Part shown: positions 1-7,996 of the stretch, one piece after another
How the letters are laid out: each line of letters begins with the position of its first letter
How positions within the stretch are numbered: the stretch's first letter is position 1
DNA from: Comamonadaceae bacterium
Lineage (GTDB): Bacteria > Pseudomonadota > Gammaproteobacteria > Burkholderiales > Burkholderiaceae_C
DNA: 64,000 bases
NCBI GenBank assembly: GCA_947448735.1
Contig: CANFOS010000003.1
Coordinates: 124,001-188,000, forward strand
Reading direction: 5' to 3'
Position numbers and translations under genes: made by a program
Notes under the pieces: model-generated
What the model was told of the DNA's origin: nothing
Seen by the model: only the letters and a program-made list of their open reading frames with translations
The model's database searches: none

Positions 1-227
1 ATGACCAACCTGTCGTCTTCAATGCTGCTGATCAATCGGTAATCCCCAACGCGGTACTTCCACAAACTGCCGAGCCTTGCTCCAGTCAGTGCTTCTCCAA
101 TACTTCTGGGATTGTCGAGCTGAGCTACTCTATCAAACAGAAAACTTAAAATGCGCCGGGCTATTTGCGGATCCAGCTTGTCGAGCTCGCGCTCAGCGAC
201 ACGATCGAGTTCAATGCTCCAAGCCAT
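1..227 (-). CDS. RelE/ParE-family toxin, 3' end beyond window
   Basis: Reading leftward from an ATG at 227 the frame stays open to the window edge, giving about 75 residues; the C-terminus lies outside. The N-terminus MAWSIELDRVAERELDKLD and the later stretch WKYRVGDYRLI match the helix and beta-strand core of RelE-type toxins, which act on ribosome-bound mRNA (ParE relatives poison gyrase instead). The start overlaps the last 17 bases of the antitoxin gene, the usual antitoxin-first arrangement with translational coupling. The catalytic C-terminal residues cannot be seen, so activity is not assessable. Family call is firm; RelE versus ParE mechanism is inference. Confidence 0.85.
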   Translation of the reverse strand, partial: MAWSIELDRVAERELDKLDPQIARRILSFLFDRVAQLDNPRSIGEALTGARLGSLWKYRVGDYRLISSIEDDRLV

Positions 228-438
228 AGCGCTTCATCACAGTTTCTAGACTCACTGTTTCGCTTCGCCCAGACTTGATGTCGATGAGCCGGTGCTCAGC
301 TAAATAAACGTCTTCCAGATCATCCAAGCCGTCAGTCACCAGCTCACGCAAGTAGTAAGCTTTGGTTCGCCCTGTTAACTGTGCAAGTCTGTCCAAGCGC
401 TGCTCAATGGCCGGGTCAAGTCTGATGGAAGTTGCCAT
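211..438 (-). CDS. Ribbon-helix-helix antitoxin (RelB/DinJ-like)
   Basis: A 75-residue protein beginning MATSIRLDPAIEQRLDRLA, a typical ribbon-helix-helix DNA-binding start (beta strand followed by an amphipathic helix), then a C-terminal tail expected to wrap the toxin. The start ATG at 438 is preceded by a good ribosome binding site, GAGAGGTG, eight bases upstream. It overlaps the toxin gene by 17 bases. In this family the antitoxin dimer binds its own promoter, with toxin as co-repressor; the inverted repeat at 457-484 fits such an operator. Function as antitoxin is inferred from size, fold motif and partner. Confidence 0.85.
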   Translation of the reverse strand: MATSIRLDPAIEQRLDRLAQLTGRTKAYYLRELVTDGLDDLEDVYLAEHRLIDIKSGRSETVSLETVMKRYGLEH

Positions 439-456
439 GTGTCACCTCTCGATAAA

Positions 457-484
457 ATACAATGAATACAAGTAGTCATTGTAT
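457..484. promoter_or_regulatory. Probable toxin-antitoxin operator (inverted repeat)
   Basis: ATACAATGA at 457-465 and its exact complement TCATTGTAT at 476-484 are separated by 10 bases. The repeat ends 19 bases upstream of the antitoxin start and is in AT-rich sequence that can also supply the -10 box. This is the expected place and shape for autoregulatory binding by a ribbon-helix-helix antitoxin. Confidence 0.6.
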
Positions 485-512
485 CTAAATTAAAAAATTA
501 ACGCACCTTTTG

Positions 513-1316
513 CTATGGTGGGGCCTGCGTTGTTTGAGTCAGCAGCTGCACCGGTCCATAAAAAGCGCGTGCCACGCTTTTGGTGTTGTCTGTGTCGGTC
601 ATGATGGAAACGCTGGTCAATGCGCCAGGCTCTTCTCCAAACGCCTTGACGAAATCAGTGCGCACCGCACGCTCGTAGTCCATCCACCGGTTCAGCTTGC
701 CAGGCCCCGACTCCAACGGGAGCTTGCGGATGCGGTCGGTGTGCGGATTCAAAATGACCTTGCCCGCCTCGCATTCGTTGCACCAGACATACATCAATGT
801 CGCATAAGGCAGCGGCTCCCCAGTCAGCACCTGCGCCAGCTCGGACAGCATGGCGTTTTTGGCTGAAAATTTGCTTCTATCGCCCTCAAATGCCAACACC
901 AAGCGGACGGGTGAATCGTCGAATTCGCGAATCGACATGTCAGCGTATTGAATCAGGTCGGGCAATTTCCACGAAAACTTGACGTTTCCCAAATCACCGG
1001 GCTCGACCCGCATCACCTGGCGCAACATGCTGGCTGACGACTGTGCGTGAGCAGCAATGGCAACGCGTTTTTCTTCCAGCACAAACTCAAATGTGGTCGG
1101 TCGCTTGCCGGGTAATTTGAAGTGCTCCCAAGACGCAGGTTTGCTGCCAGCACCAGCGGCCAAAACCCAGGGCGCGATGCGCGTGTTCAAGGCGTCCAAG
1201 GGTTCCACAGTGGCCGGGTTGCGCGATGCACAGGCGCACAGCGAGGCCAGACCCAAAACAAGACCCCAACGAACAGCCGATTGTAAAAATGAAGACATCA
1301 TCGTGGTTTTAGGCAT
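513..1316 (-). CDS. DUF3047-family lipoprotein
   Basis: A 267-residue protein when started at the ATG at 1316. A longer frame opens 18 bases upstream, but that lies inside the transcription terminator at 1317-1348, so the shorter start is preferred; further ATGs at 1301 and 1298 are possible. The N-terminus has a hydrophobic stretch ending LASLCAC, a lipobox-like signal with Cys about position 29, so the mature protein is probably anchored in the outer membrane. The body resembles DUF3047 proteins, whose function is unknown. It lies directly downstream of the porin gene on the same strand but beyond a strong terminator, so it may depend on read-through or its own promoter. Confidence 0.75.
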   Translation of the reverse strand: MPKTTMMSSFLQSAVRWGLVLGLASLCACASRNPATVEPLDALNTRIAPWVLAAGAGSKPASWEHFKLPGKRPTTFEFVLEEKRVAIAAHAQSSASMLRQVMRVEPGDLGNVKFSWKLPDLIQYADMSIREFDDSPVRLVLAFEGDRSKFSAKNAMLSELAQVLTGEPLPYATLMYVWCNECEAGKVILNPHTDRIRKLPLESGPGKLNRWMDYERAVRTDFVKAFGEEPGALTSVSIMTDTDNTKSVARAFYGPVQLLTQTTQAPP

Positions 1317-1348
1317 AAAAAAGCCCCGCTGCAAGCAGCGGGGCTTTT
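1317..1348 (-). terminator. Rho-independent terminator after the porin gene
   Basis: A perfect 10-bp GC stem (1323-1332 with 1335-1344) is flanked by A and T runs on both sides, so it can act in either direction. On the minus strand it follows the porin stop by about 40 bases and ends in a run of six T. Confidence 0.85.
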
Positions 1349-1385
1349 GATTTCCGATTCAAGACTGGACTAGCCAGCCATTGAA

Positions 1386-2699
1386 TTAGAAGGAGTGAGC
1401 AACGCCCACAATGGTCTTGCTGTCTTTGAAGAACGATGCATTGCCAGTGATGGCAGCTGCATTGTTGGTCGTTTGGCCATACATCACATACGCCAGGGTA
1501 CGCTTGCTCAGGCTGTAACGCACACCGGCTTGAATTTGCTTGTAGTCTTCAGTGCGGTTGGTAGCAGCGGCTGCACCAACGGCTGCAACGCCGTTCTGAG
1601 CATTGCTGTCAGTCGTTGCACGGCCGTAAGCGACGAAAGGAACGATGGCGCCAAACGGAACGGTCACGCCGATCTGGTAGGCTTTGTAGTCAGAGTTGAT
1701 AGCAGGTACACCGGTAGCAACGGCAGCAGCAGTGGCCGCGCCACCGTTTTTACCCTTGTTGTAGGTACCGGCGAGCTTGGCCACGCCGAAGTCGTAGCTA
1801 CCACCCAACTGGAACATGTTGGCAGTGCGCGACAAGCCTGTCTGCACAGCCGTACCAGCGGCACCAGCAACGTTAAACACGCTCGTGGCCGCACCAGCGA
1901 CTTGCTGCACGCCGGCAGCGTTGACGTTACCTGACTGCAAACGCATGTTGGTGTAGGCAGCAGAAGCTGACACTGGACCGTTTGCGTATTGCAGCATCAG
2001 AGCCATGCGGCGCTGGTTGTCAGTGGTCAGGCCGTTAGTACCAGCTGTGGTTGACTCAATCGACTCACGACCGGTGCCTGCGCCGTACTGAACGCGGGCA
2101 GTGAAACCGCCAGCAAAAGCAGGGCTGATGTACTGGATCATGTTGGCACGGGTGCCACCAACGCCAGCCTGGCCATGCAAGTGTGCCTTGTCAGCACCGG
2201 GAATGCCTTCAGAGCCAACAGCGTAGCCAGACAAGGTGCCCAGCTCATACAGAGCGGTGTACTGGTAACCGATGTTGAAGGTACCCATGTCGCTTGACAG
2301 GCCGATATATGACTGACGGTTGGTACCGGTGGAGAAAGCACCAGCAGCGCCAGACAGGGCAGTTGCGCCGCCAGAAGAGGCGAAGCCGTCAATTTGGTGG
2401 CCAGCTGCAGCAGCGCGCTGAACAAACAGAGTAGGGCCGGTAACGTTGAGGCCTTGTTCGATCACGAAGTTGGCTTTCAGGCCGCCGCCGAGATCTTCCG
2501 TACCGCGGAAACCAATGCGGTTACCAGCGTTAGCGCCGTCCATGACGCCTTGCGTCTTGATCCTGCCGGTGCCATCACGGGTGGTGGTTTCGTGTGAGCC
2601 GTAGCCCACGTCGATCAGGCCGTACAGGGTCACAGAAGACTGTGCTGAAGCGGCGCCTACAGCAGCCAAGGCTGCCAATGCGATGAGTGATTTTTTCAT
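1386..2699 (-). CDS. Gram-negative trimeric porin (Omp32-like)
   Basis: A 437-residue outer-membrane porin. It has a clear signal peptide (MKKSLIALAALAAVGAASAQ), then SSVTLYGLIDVGYG, the first beta strand typical of Burkholderiales porins, a middle NRIGFRGTEDLGGGLKA strand pair with the characteristic loop motif, and a C-terminal Phe (VGVAHSF) needed for assembly by the Bam machinery. It should form a 16-strand trimeric channel for small, mostly anionic solutes. The start at 2699 follows GGAGAA. The coding sequence is rich in Ala and Gly codons, with long loops of low complexity. Transcription probably starts in 2700-2880 and stops at the terminator at 1317-1348. Confidence 0.92.
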   Translation of the reverse strand: MKKSLIALAALAAVGAASAQSSVTLYGLIDVGYGSHETTTRDGTGRIKTQGVMDGANAGNRIGFRGTEDLGGGLKANFVIEQGLNVTGPTLFVQRAAAAGHQIDGFASSGGATALSGAAGAFSTGTNRQSYIGLSSDMGTFNIGYQYTALYELGTLSGYAVGSEGIPGADKAHLHGQAGVGGTRANMIQYISPAFAGGFTARVQYGAGTGRESIESTTAGTNGLTTDNQRRMALMLQYANGPVSASAAYTNMRLQSGNVNAAGVQQVAGAATSVFNVAGAAGTAVQTGLSRTANMFQLGGSYDFGVAKLAGTYNKGKNGGAATAAAVATGVPAINSDYKAYQIGVTVPFGAIVPFVAYGRATTDSNAQNGVAAVGAAAATNRTEDYKQIQAGVRYSLSKRTLAYVMYGQTTNNAAAITGNASFFKDSKTIVGVAHSF

Positions 2700-2844
2700 T
2701 TGAGAATTTCTCCAAGGTTAAACAAAGGGCTCCAGGATTTGGACCCCCGGGCCAACCTCCATTTAGGAAGTTGAATGAATTGAACCAGAGGTAGCTGGCT
2801 TAGGCAAAGAAATTTGAGGTGATCGCCACATAAAACTTGTTTCC

Positions 2845-2860
2845 GTTGCACCCATGCAAC
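2845..2860. promoter_or_regulatory. Inverted repeat in the porin/coq7 intergenic region
   Basis: GTTGCA at 2845-2850 and TGCAAC at 2855-2860 form a perfect 6-bp inverted repeat with a 4-base spacer, between the divergent porin (start 2699) and coq7 (start 2985) genes. It could be an operator for a LysR- or LacI-like protein. Nothing else in 2700-2984 was recognisable except AT-rich promoter-like sequence. Confidence 0.35.
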
Positions 2861-2984
2861 AAATTAAAATCATGCTGTGGGCGGCAGACCACATATTGGG
2901 ACTTTTCAGCACTCACAACCGCTTTTCAGCCGATTGATTAGACTGCCACCAGCTTCAACCTCTTTTCACCCCACCATCAGCCCC

Positions 2985-3602
2985 ATGGACACCCTCATCA
3001 ACAGCTTTGACGTCGCCTTGCGCACCTTGTTCAGCCAGCCCCGCGCCAGCAAGCCCTGCCCGACCGTGGCAGACCAAGCCACCGAGCTGTCTGCTGCAGA
3101 CAAGGCCTTGGCCGGCGCGTTGATGCGGGTCAACCATGTGGGCGAGGTCTGCGCCCAGGCCCTGTATGCGGCCCAGGCCCTGAGCACGAATGACCCTGCG
3201 CTGCGCCAGCAATTTGCACGGGCCAGCCATGAGGAAAGCGACCACCTGGCCTGGACGCGTCAACGGCTCGATGAGCTGGGCGCGCGGCCTTCGCTGCTGA
3301 ACCCCTTGTGGTACGCCGGGGCCTTTGGCATGGGGCTGCTGGCGGGCCGCCTGGGCGACAACATCAGCCTGGGCTTTGTGGTCGAGACTGAACGCCAGGT
3401 CGAAGCGCATCTGGCCGAGCACATGGAACGACTGCCGCCGGGCGACCATGAATCGCGCGCCATCGTGGCCCAAATGAAAACCGACGAAGCGCGCCATGCG
3501 CAGGAGGCCAGCGCTTCGGGCGCGCTGGAGCTACCAGCACCCGTCAAGGCCCTGATGGGCGCTGCCGCCAAGGTGATGACGACCGTGGCGCACCGGATTT
3601 GA
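2985..3602 (+). CDS. coq7: 2-polyprenyl-3-methyl-6-methoxy-1,4-benzoquinone monooxygenase (Coq7)
   Basis: A 205-residue di-iron hydroxylase of ubiquinone biosynthesis, making demethylubiquinone from the 5-demethoxy precursor; it works at the cytoplasmic face of the inner membrane. The carboxylate-bridged di-iron ligands are all visible in order: E54 in [10 protein letters not shown]84 and H87 in EESDH, E136 in ETERQVEAH, and E168 and H171 in DEARHA. The start at [13 protein letters not shown] matches the family; the open frame extends 36 codons further upstream, but that part is not family-like. It is divergent from the porin and convergent with the OsmC gene, so it is probably monocistronic. 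Confidence 0.95.
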   Translation: MDTLINSFDVALRTLFSQPRASKPCPTVADQATELSAADKALAGALMRVNHVGEVCAQALYAAQALSTNDPALRQQFARASHEESDHLAWTRQRLDELGARPSLLNPLWYAGAFGMGLLAGRLGDNISLGFVVETERQVEAHLAEHMERLPPGDHESRAIVAQMKTDEARHAQEASASGALELPAPVKALMGAAAKVMTTVAHRI

Positions 3603-3622
3603 GGGTGCCCCAAAAAGACGCC

Positions 3623-4081
3623 CTAAGCCTCTAGCAGCTCAAAACTGGTGGTGATTTCAGCTGTTTTGCCGAGCATGATGGTGGCCGAGCAGTATTTGTC
3701 GTGGCTCATGGCGATTGCACGCTCCACCGCGCTGGCCGCCAGGCCTTTGCCCGACACGGTGAAATGCATGTGGATTTTGGTGAACACCTTGGGATCAGCT
3801 GGGGCGCGTTCGGATGTCAATTTGACTGAACAGCCCCGTACATCGTGCCTGCCGCGCTTCAAAATCAGCACCACGTCGTAAGCGGTGCAGCCTCCGGTGC
3901 CTGCCAGCACGGTTTCCATGGGGCGCGGCGCCAGGTTGGCACCGCCGTTTTCGGGCTTGGCGTCGTCGGGCGCGCCGTCCATCACCAGCGTATGGCCGCT
4001 GCCGGTTTCTGCCACAAAAGTCATGCCCGAGCGGGAGCCCATGGCATGGGGTTGACCCGCCCAATTCACCGTACATTCCAT
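3623..4081 (-). CDS. OsmC-family peroxiredoxin-like protein
   Basis: A 152-residue OsmC/YhfA-type protein. The two conserved redox cysteines are present: C65 in the motif GGCTAYDV at the start of the central helix and C131 in DKYCSAT. The family reduces organic hydroperoxides with thiols, although the YhfA branch has no firmly known substrate. Length and the motif PRPMETVLAG are typical. The gene is convergent with coq7 (20-base gap). Cytosolic; no signal peptide. Substrate is unassigned. Confidence 0.88.
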   Translation of the reverse strand: MECTVNWAGQPHAMGSRSGMTFVAETGSGHTLVMDGAPDDAKPENGGANLAPRPMETVLAGTGGCTAYDVVLILKRGRHDVRGCSVKLTSERAPADPKVFTKIHMHFTVSGKGLAASAVERAIAMSHDKYCSATIMLGKTAEITTSFELLEA

Positions 4082-4172
4082 AAACAGCTTTCTTGATGCA
4101 AAAAATAAATCACAAAACAGTAAGAAAAGAGGCAGTCGTGCCTAAAAGTGTCAAGTTTCCGCGACACAGGTA

Positions 4173-4202
4173 TTGTGCAGCGCAACATCACAGCGCTATA
4201 CT
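4173..4202 (+). promoter_or_regulatory. Sigma70-type promoter for the RNA upstream of ilvA
   Basis: TTGTGC (4173-4178) and TATACT (4197-4202) are separated by 18 bases, a near-consensus -35/-10 pair that would start transcription near 4209. Confidence 0.6.
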
Positions 4203-4208
4203 GGCCTT

Positions 4209-4320
4209 GTATCGGTAGAAACCATTGTATTTTGGTGTTGTTTCTGTCGAACCGTTTGTCTCCTCCATCTTCTCAAAGGATGGATTTACAGGCCCAAGCC
4301 GCAAGGTTTGGGCCTTTTTT
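4209..4320 (+). ncRNA. Short RNA or ilvA leader with anti-Shine-Dalgarno hairpin
   Basis: Between a good promoter and a very strong terminator lies a unit of about 110 bases with no convincing open frame. It contains CTCCTCC (4260-4266), complementary to the ribosome binding site consensus, partly placed in a 6-bp hairpin (TCCATC 4264-4269 with GATGGA 4279-4284). The final stem is 11 bp (4290-4300 with 4305-4315) closed by a GCAA tetraloop and followed by six T. It is either a free-standing small RNA or the attenuated 5' leader of ilvA, which starts 36 bases after the terminator. I recall a betaproteobacterial family of toxic small RNAs with anti-SD character, but cannot check whether this belongs to it. 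Confidence 0.6.
4290..4320 (+). terminator. Strong intrinsic terminator upstream of ilvA
   Basis: An 11-bp stem with one G-U pair, a GCAA tetraloop and a six-T tail. It ends 35 bases before the ilvA ATG, so transcripts from the promoter at 4173-4202 must pass through it to express ilvA. Confidence 0.85.
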
Positions 4321-4355
4321 CTTGCGCTTTATCATTGAAGGCTTGCGAAAAACCC

Positions 4356-5897
4356 ATGACAAAACCACTCAGCCCCTCTGACTACCTTAAAAAAATCCTG
4401 ACCGCCCGGGTGTATGACGTGGCGGTTGAGTCCGGTCTTGAAGTCGCCAACAACCTGAGCGCACGCCTGAAAAACACGGTGCTGCTCAAGCGTGAAGACC
4501 AGCAGCCGGTGTTCAGCTTCAAGCTGCGCGGGGCCTATAACAAAATGGCGCATTTGAGCGCGGCGCAACTCAAAAAAGGCGTGATTTGTGCGTCTGCCGG
4601 CAACCACGCACAGGGGGTGGCCATGTCGGCGCAAAAGCTGGGCACGCGTGCCGTGATCGTGATGCCCACCACCACGCCGCAGCTCAAGGTAGACGCCGTC
4701 AGGGCCCTCGGTGGCGAGGTGGTGCTGTATGGCGACAGCTACTCGGATGCCCACACACACGCGGTGCAACTTGAGAAAAAACGCGGCCTGACCTTTGTGC
4801 ACCCGTTTGACGACCCCGACGTGATTGCCGGCCAGGGCACGATTGCCATGGAAATGCTGCGCCAGCACCCCGGCCCGCTGCAGGCGGTGTTTGTGGCCAT
4901 TGGCGGCGGCGGCCTGATCTCGGGCATGGCCAATTACATCAAGGCGGTGCGGCCCGACATCAAGGTCATTGGCGTGCAGATGAATGACTCCGACGCGATG
5001 ACGCAATCGGTGGCCGCGAATAAGCGCGTTGCCCTGCATGATGTGGGCTTGTTTTCAGACGGCACGGCGGTCAAACTGGTCGGTGAAGAAACCTTTCGCA
5101 TCAGCCAAGCGCTGGTCGACGAATTCATCAGCGTTGACACCGACGCGGTGTGCGCGGCCATCAAAGACGTGTTTGTCGACACCCGCAGCATTGTGGAGCC
5201 CGCTGGTGCCTTGGCCGTGGCGGCGATTAAAAAATACGTGGCGCTGCACAAAACCAAGGGCGAAACCTATGCCGCTGTTTTGTGCGGCGCCAACATGAAC
5301 TTTGACCGCCTGCGTTTTGTGGCCGAGCGGGCTGGCGTCGGCGAAGAACGCGAGGCCCTGTTTGCCGTGACGATTCCTGAAGAGCGCGGCAGCTTCAAGC
5401 GCTTTTGTGAAGTCATTGGCACGCTGCCCGGCGGGCCGCGTTCGGTCACCGAGTTCAACTACCGCATCAGCGACAACGCCAAGGCGCATGTGTTTGTCGG
5501 CCTGACCACGCAAAAAGGCGAAAGCGCCAAAATCGCGGCCAACTTCACCCGCCACGGCTTCAAGGCGCTCGACCTGACGCATGACGATTTGGCCCAAGAA
5601 CACATCAGGCACATGGTGGGCGGTCACAGTGCGCTCTCAAAAGATGAGCGCCTGCTGCGCTTTGTGTTTCCGGAACGGCCGGGCGCGCTGATGAAGTTTT
5701 TGGCCGCCATGCAGCCGGGCTGGAACATCAGCTTGTTCCATTACCGCAATCAGGGTGCAGACTTTGGCCGCATTCTGGTGGGCCTGCAGGTGCCCAAGGC
5801 TGACAGCAAGGCGTTTAAAACCTTTCTCGACACCATGGGCTACCCGCATGTGGAAGAAACCAGCAATCCGGCCTACCAGCTGTTTTTGCAAAGCTAA
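4356..5897 (+). CDS. ilvA: Threonine ammonia-lyase, biosynthetic
   Basis: A 513-residue PLP enzyme that deaminates threonine to 2-oxobutanoate, the first step toward isoleucine. The N-terminal catalytic domain carries the PLP lysine (K56 in FSFKLRGAYNKM) and the phosphate-binding loop AIGGGGLISG. The C-terminal third holds two ACT-like regulatory domains (EERGSFKRFCEVIG and FPERPGALMKFLAAM), as in the isoleucine-inhibited IlvA rather than the short catabolic TdcB. Length matches E. coli IlvA. The frame is open further upstream, but the ATG at 4356 begins the homologous region. The terminator 35 bases upstream suggests attenuation or an upstream small RNA. Confidence 0.95.
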   Translation: MTKPLSPSDYLKKILTARVYDVAVESGLEVANNLSARLKNTVLLKREDQQPVFSFKLRGAYNKMAHLSAAQLKKGVICASAGNHAQGVAMSAQKLGTRAVIVMPTTTPQLKVDAVRALGGEVVLYGDSYSDAHTHAVQLEKKRGLTFVHPFDDPDVIAGQGTIAMEMLRQHPGPLQAVFVAIGGGGLISGMANYIKAVRPDIKVIGVQMNDSDAMTQSVAANKRVALHDVGLFSDGTAVKLVGEETFRISQALVDEFISVDTDAVCAAIKDVFVDTRSIVEPAGALAVAAIKKYVALHKTKGETYAAVLCGANMNFDRLRFVAERAGVGEEREALFAVTIPEERGSFKRFCEVIGTLPGGPRSVTEFNYRISDNAKAHVFVGLTTQKGESAKIAANFTRHGFKALDLTHDDLAQEHIRHMVGGHSALSKDERLLRFVFPERPGALMKFLAAMQPGWNISLFHYRNQGADFGRILVGLQVPKADSKAFKTFLDTMGYPHVEETSNPAYQLFLQS

Positions 5898-5900
5898 AGC

Positions 5901-6107
5901 ATGGCCCCAGCCAACGCATCGACCTGCCCGCAGTGCGGCGCTGGCATGCGCTGCGGTGCCGTCAGCGGCGACGCCACCTGCTGGTGCTTTGACCTGCCGC
6001 GCGTGATCGCCGTCCCCACACCACAAGCCCGTTGCCTGTGCCCGGCCTGTCTTCAACAAGTGATCGATTCAGATGACCGTAAACACCTTTTCATTGCCAG
6101 CCATTGA
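5901..6107 (+). CDS. Cysteine-rich CWC-family protein
   Basis: A 68-residue protein with eight cysteines, including paired knuckles CPQCGAGMRC, the CWC tripeptide after a short spacer, and CLCPACL. This is the pattern of the small CWC family, probably zinc-binding and of unknown role. It begins three bases after the ilvA stop and overlaps the cobT start by 35 bases, so it is likely co-transcribed with both. No SD of note. The function is unknown; the family call rests on the cysteine spacing. Confidence 0.8.
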   Translation: MAPANASTCPQCGAGMRCGAVSGDATCWCFDLPRVIAVPTPQARCLCPACLQQVIDSDDRKHLFIASH

Positions 6108-7122
6108 GCCAACCGCCAATGCAGGGCTGGCCGCCAAGCTGCAACACAACATTGACCACAAAACCAAACCGCTGGGGGCACTCGGCCAGCTTGAAAACCT
6201 GGCCCTGCAGCTGGGCCTGATTCAGGGCAGCGAAGCCGTGCGCTTGAGCGCCCCGCAGATGGTGGTGTTTGCCGCCGACCATGGCGTGGCAAGCGAGGGC
6301 GTGTCGGCCTTTCCTCAAGCGGTGACCCTGCAAATGGTGGCCAATATGCTGGCCGGTGGTGCCGCCATCAATGTTCTGGCGCGCCAGCATGGGTTTGCGC
6401 TGCAGGTGGTGGATGCGGGCGTGGCCGGTCATTTGGCAGACCACCCACAACTCATCCAACGAAAAATCGCGCATGGCACCCAAAACCTGGCCCAAGGCCC
6501 GGCCATGACGGCGCAACAGCTCAATGCCGCCCTGCAAGCGGGCAGCGACGTGCTGACCAGCCTGCCCGGCAACGTGGTGGCGTTTGGCGAGATGGGTATT
6601 GCCAACACGGCACCGGCTGCGCTGCTGCTGCACCGGCTGGCAGGCGTGTCGATCGACGACGCGACCGGGCGGGGTACCGGCTTGACGGACCCCCAGCTGG
6701 CGCACAAACAAGGCGTCTTAAGGCGTGCCGCTCAATGGCACCAACATGCCGTCAGGCCACTGGACGCGCTCGCCGCCATGGGCGGGTTTGAGATCGCCAT
6801 GATGACGGGCGCCATGCTGCAAGCGGCCAGCGAGCGCCGGGTGGTTCTGGTGGATGGTTTCATTGCCGGTAGCGCAGCACTGGTCGCCTGTGCTGTTGCT
6901 CCGGCGGTCAAAGACTACATGGTGTTTTGCCACCGCTCGGCAGAGCGCGGCCACCGCCTGCTGCTGGCGCACCTGAGCGCCAGGCCGCTGCTGGACCTGG
7001 ACCTGCGCCTGGGCGAAGGCACCGGCGCGCTGCTGGCCTGGCCGCTGGTGCAGTCGGCGGCGCTGCTTCTGAACGAGATGGCAAGTTTTGAGTCGGCCAG
7101 CGTCAGCGGCAGGGGGAATTGA
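6073..7122 (+). CDS. cobT: Nicotinate-nucleotide-dimethylbenzimidazole phosphoribosyltransferase
   Basis: A 349-residue enzyme that activates the lower-ligand base 5,6-dimethylbenzimidazole to alpha-ribazole phosphate for cobalamin assembly. The N-terminus has the family start (HNIDHKTKPLGALGQLE), then FAADHGVASEGVSAFP, and the C-terminal LRLGEGTGALLAWP holds the catalytic Glu. It starts within the CWC gene and its stop is one base before cobS. With cobS and cobC it makes up a nucleotide-loop assembly set; corrin-ring genes are not in the window, so these may serve either salvage or a pathway encoded elsewhere. Confidence 0.95.
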   Translation: MTVNTFSLPAIEPTANAGLAAKLQHNIDHKTKPLGALGQLENLALQLGLIQGSEAVRLSAPQMVVFAADHGVASEGVSAFPQAVTLQMVANMLAGGAAINVLARQHGFALQVVDAGVAGHLADHPQLIQRKIAHGTQNLAQGPAMTAQQLNAALQAGSDVLTSLPGNVVAFGEMGIANTAPAALLLHRLAGVSIDDATGRGTGLTDPQLAHKQGVLRRAAQWHQHAVRPLDALAAMGGFEIAMMTGAMLQAASERRVVLVDGFIAGSAALVACAVAPAVKDYMVFCHRSAERGHRLLLAHLSARPLLDLDLRLGEGTGALLAWPLVQSAALLLNEMASFESASVSGRGN

Positions 7123-7123
7123 C

Positions 7124-7972
7124 ATGATGAACTTCATTCGCGAATTTTTGCTGGCTGTGCAGTTCTTCACCCGCATTCCCGTCACGGGGGCGCTGGCTGA
7201 ATGGGTCGGTTTTAGCCCGGCCATGCTGCGCGCCAGCGCCGGGCACTTTCCTGCGGTGGGGATGCTGGTGGGCGCTGCGGCAGCCGCCGTGTATGCGGTG
7301 CTGCTGGTGCTGCTGCCAGACACGGTTTTTGCGCCGATGGTGGCGGCTGTGCTGTCAACCGTGGTGACGGTGCTCATGACCGGCGGCTTTCACGAAGACG
7401 GGCTGGCCGATGTGGCGGACGGCTTGGGCGGCAGCTATGACAGGCATCGCGCCCTGGACATCATGAAAGATTCGCGCGTCGGGGCCTTCGGTGCGATGGC
7501 CTTGGTGCTCGCGCTGCTGGCAAAGGTCGCCATGCTGGCCCTGCTCGGCAGCGTTGATGGCGCCGTTGATGGCGTACCTGTTGGCTTCGATGAGGCGCCC
7601 TTCAAGGGCTGGTATGTGTGCAGCGCCCTGTTTGCAGGCCATGTGGTGTCACGCACGCTGCCGCTGCTGCTGATTGCCTGGCTGCCGCATGTGGGCGACG
7701 TGGCGGGGTCCAAGTCCAAGCCCCTGGCCGATGCGATCAGCGGGCGCAGCCTTTTGGTTGCGGTTTTATGGTGTTTTATAGCTCTAGCCCTTGTATTACT
7801 TATGCAAGAAGCTACTGATTTGATAGTAGCTTGCAGCTTTTCATTGATCGCCCTGCTGTGGATGCACCGCCTCTTCAAGCGCCGCTTGCAGGGCTTTACC
7901 GGCGATTGTCTGGGTGCTACGCAGCAGGTGTGTGAGATCGCTTTTTATCTGGGTTTGGCCATCACGCTATGA
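7124..7972 (+). CDS. cobS: Adenosylcobinamide-GDP ribazoletransferase
   Basis: A 282-residue multi-pass membrane enzyme joining adenosylcobinamide-GDP and alpha-ribazole (phosphate), the final cobalamin assembly step. It opens with REFLLAVQFFTRIPV and has the conserved metal-binding stretch HEDGLADVADGLGGS. Several hydrophobic helices follow. The ATG at 7124 has AGGGGG nine bases upstream, directly after the cobT stop; an upstream in-frame start would overlap cobT. A stretch near 7764-7838 is clearly AT-richer than its surroundings, encodes part of a hydrophobic helix (residues about 214-238) and contains a copy of a dispersed repeat. Confidence 0.93.
   Translation: MMNFIREFLLAVQFFTRIPVTGALAEWVGFSPAMLRASAGHFPAVGMLVGAAAAAVYAVLLVLLPDTVFAPMVAAVLSTVVTVLMTGGFHEDGLADVADGLGGSYDRHRALDIMKDSRVGAFGAMALVLALLAKVAMLALLGSVDGAVDGVPVGFDEAPFKGWYVCSALFAGHVVSRTLPLLLIAWLPHVGDVAGSKSKPLADAISGRSLLVAVLWCFIALALVLLMQEATDLIVACSFSLIALLWMHRLFKRRLQGFTGDCLGATQQVCEIAFYLGLAITL
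7809..7838 (-). repeat. Dispersed TGCTAT...TAGCTGC repeat, copy 1 (inside cobS)
   Basis: Contains the inverted arms AAGCTACT (7809-7816) and AGTAGCTT (7825-7832) in an AT-rich island within the gene. On the minus strand it resembles four other copies at 10604, 45991, 54353 and 59163. Confidence 0.45.
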
Positions 7973-7996
7973 CGAAGCTGCAGCGCATGGCACGGA

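Noticed and set aside
1057..1350. Plus-strand open frame antisense to the DUF3047 gene
   Set aside because: Antisense shadow; no ribosome binding site and no family resemblance.
4280..4381. 33-codon frame spanning the terminator, as a leader peptide for ilvA attenuation
   Set aside because: The SD-like AAAGG touches the ATG, the peptide is not enriched in Ile, Leu, Val or Thr codons, and it overlaps the ilvA start; not convincing.
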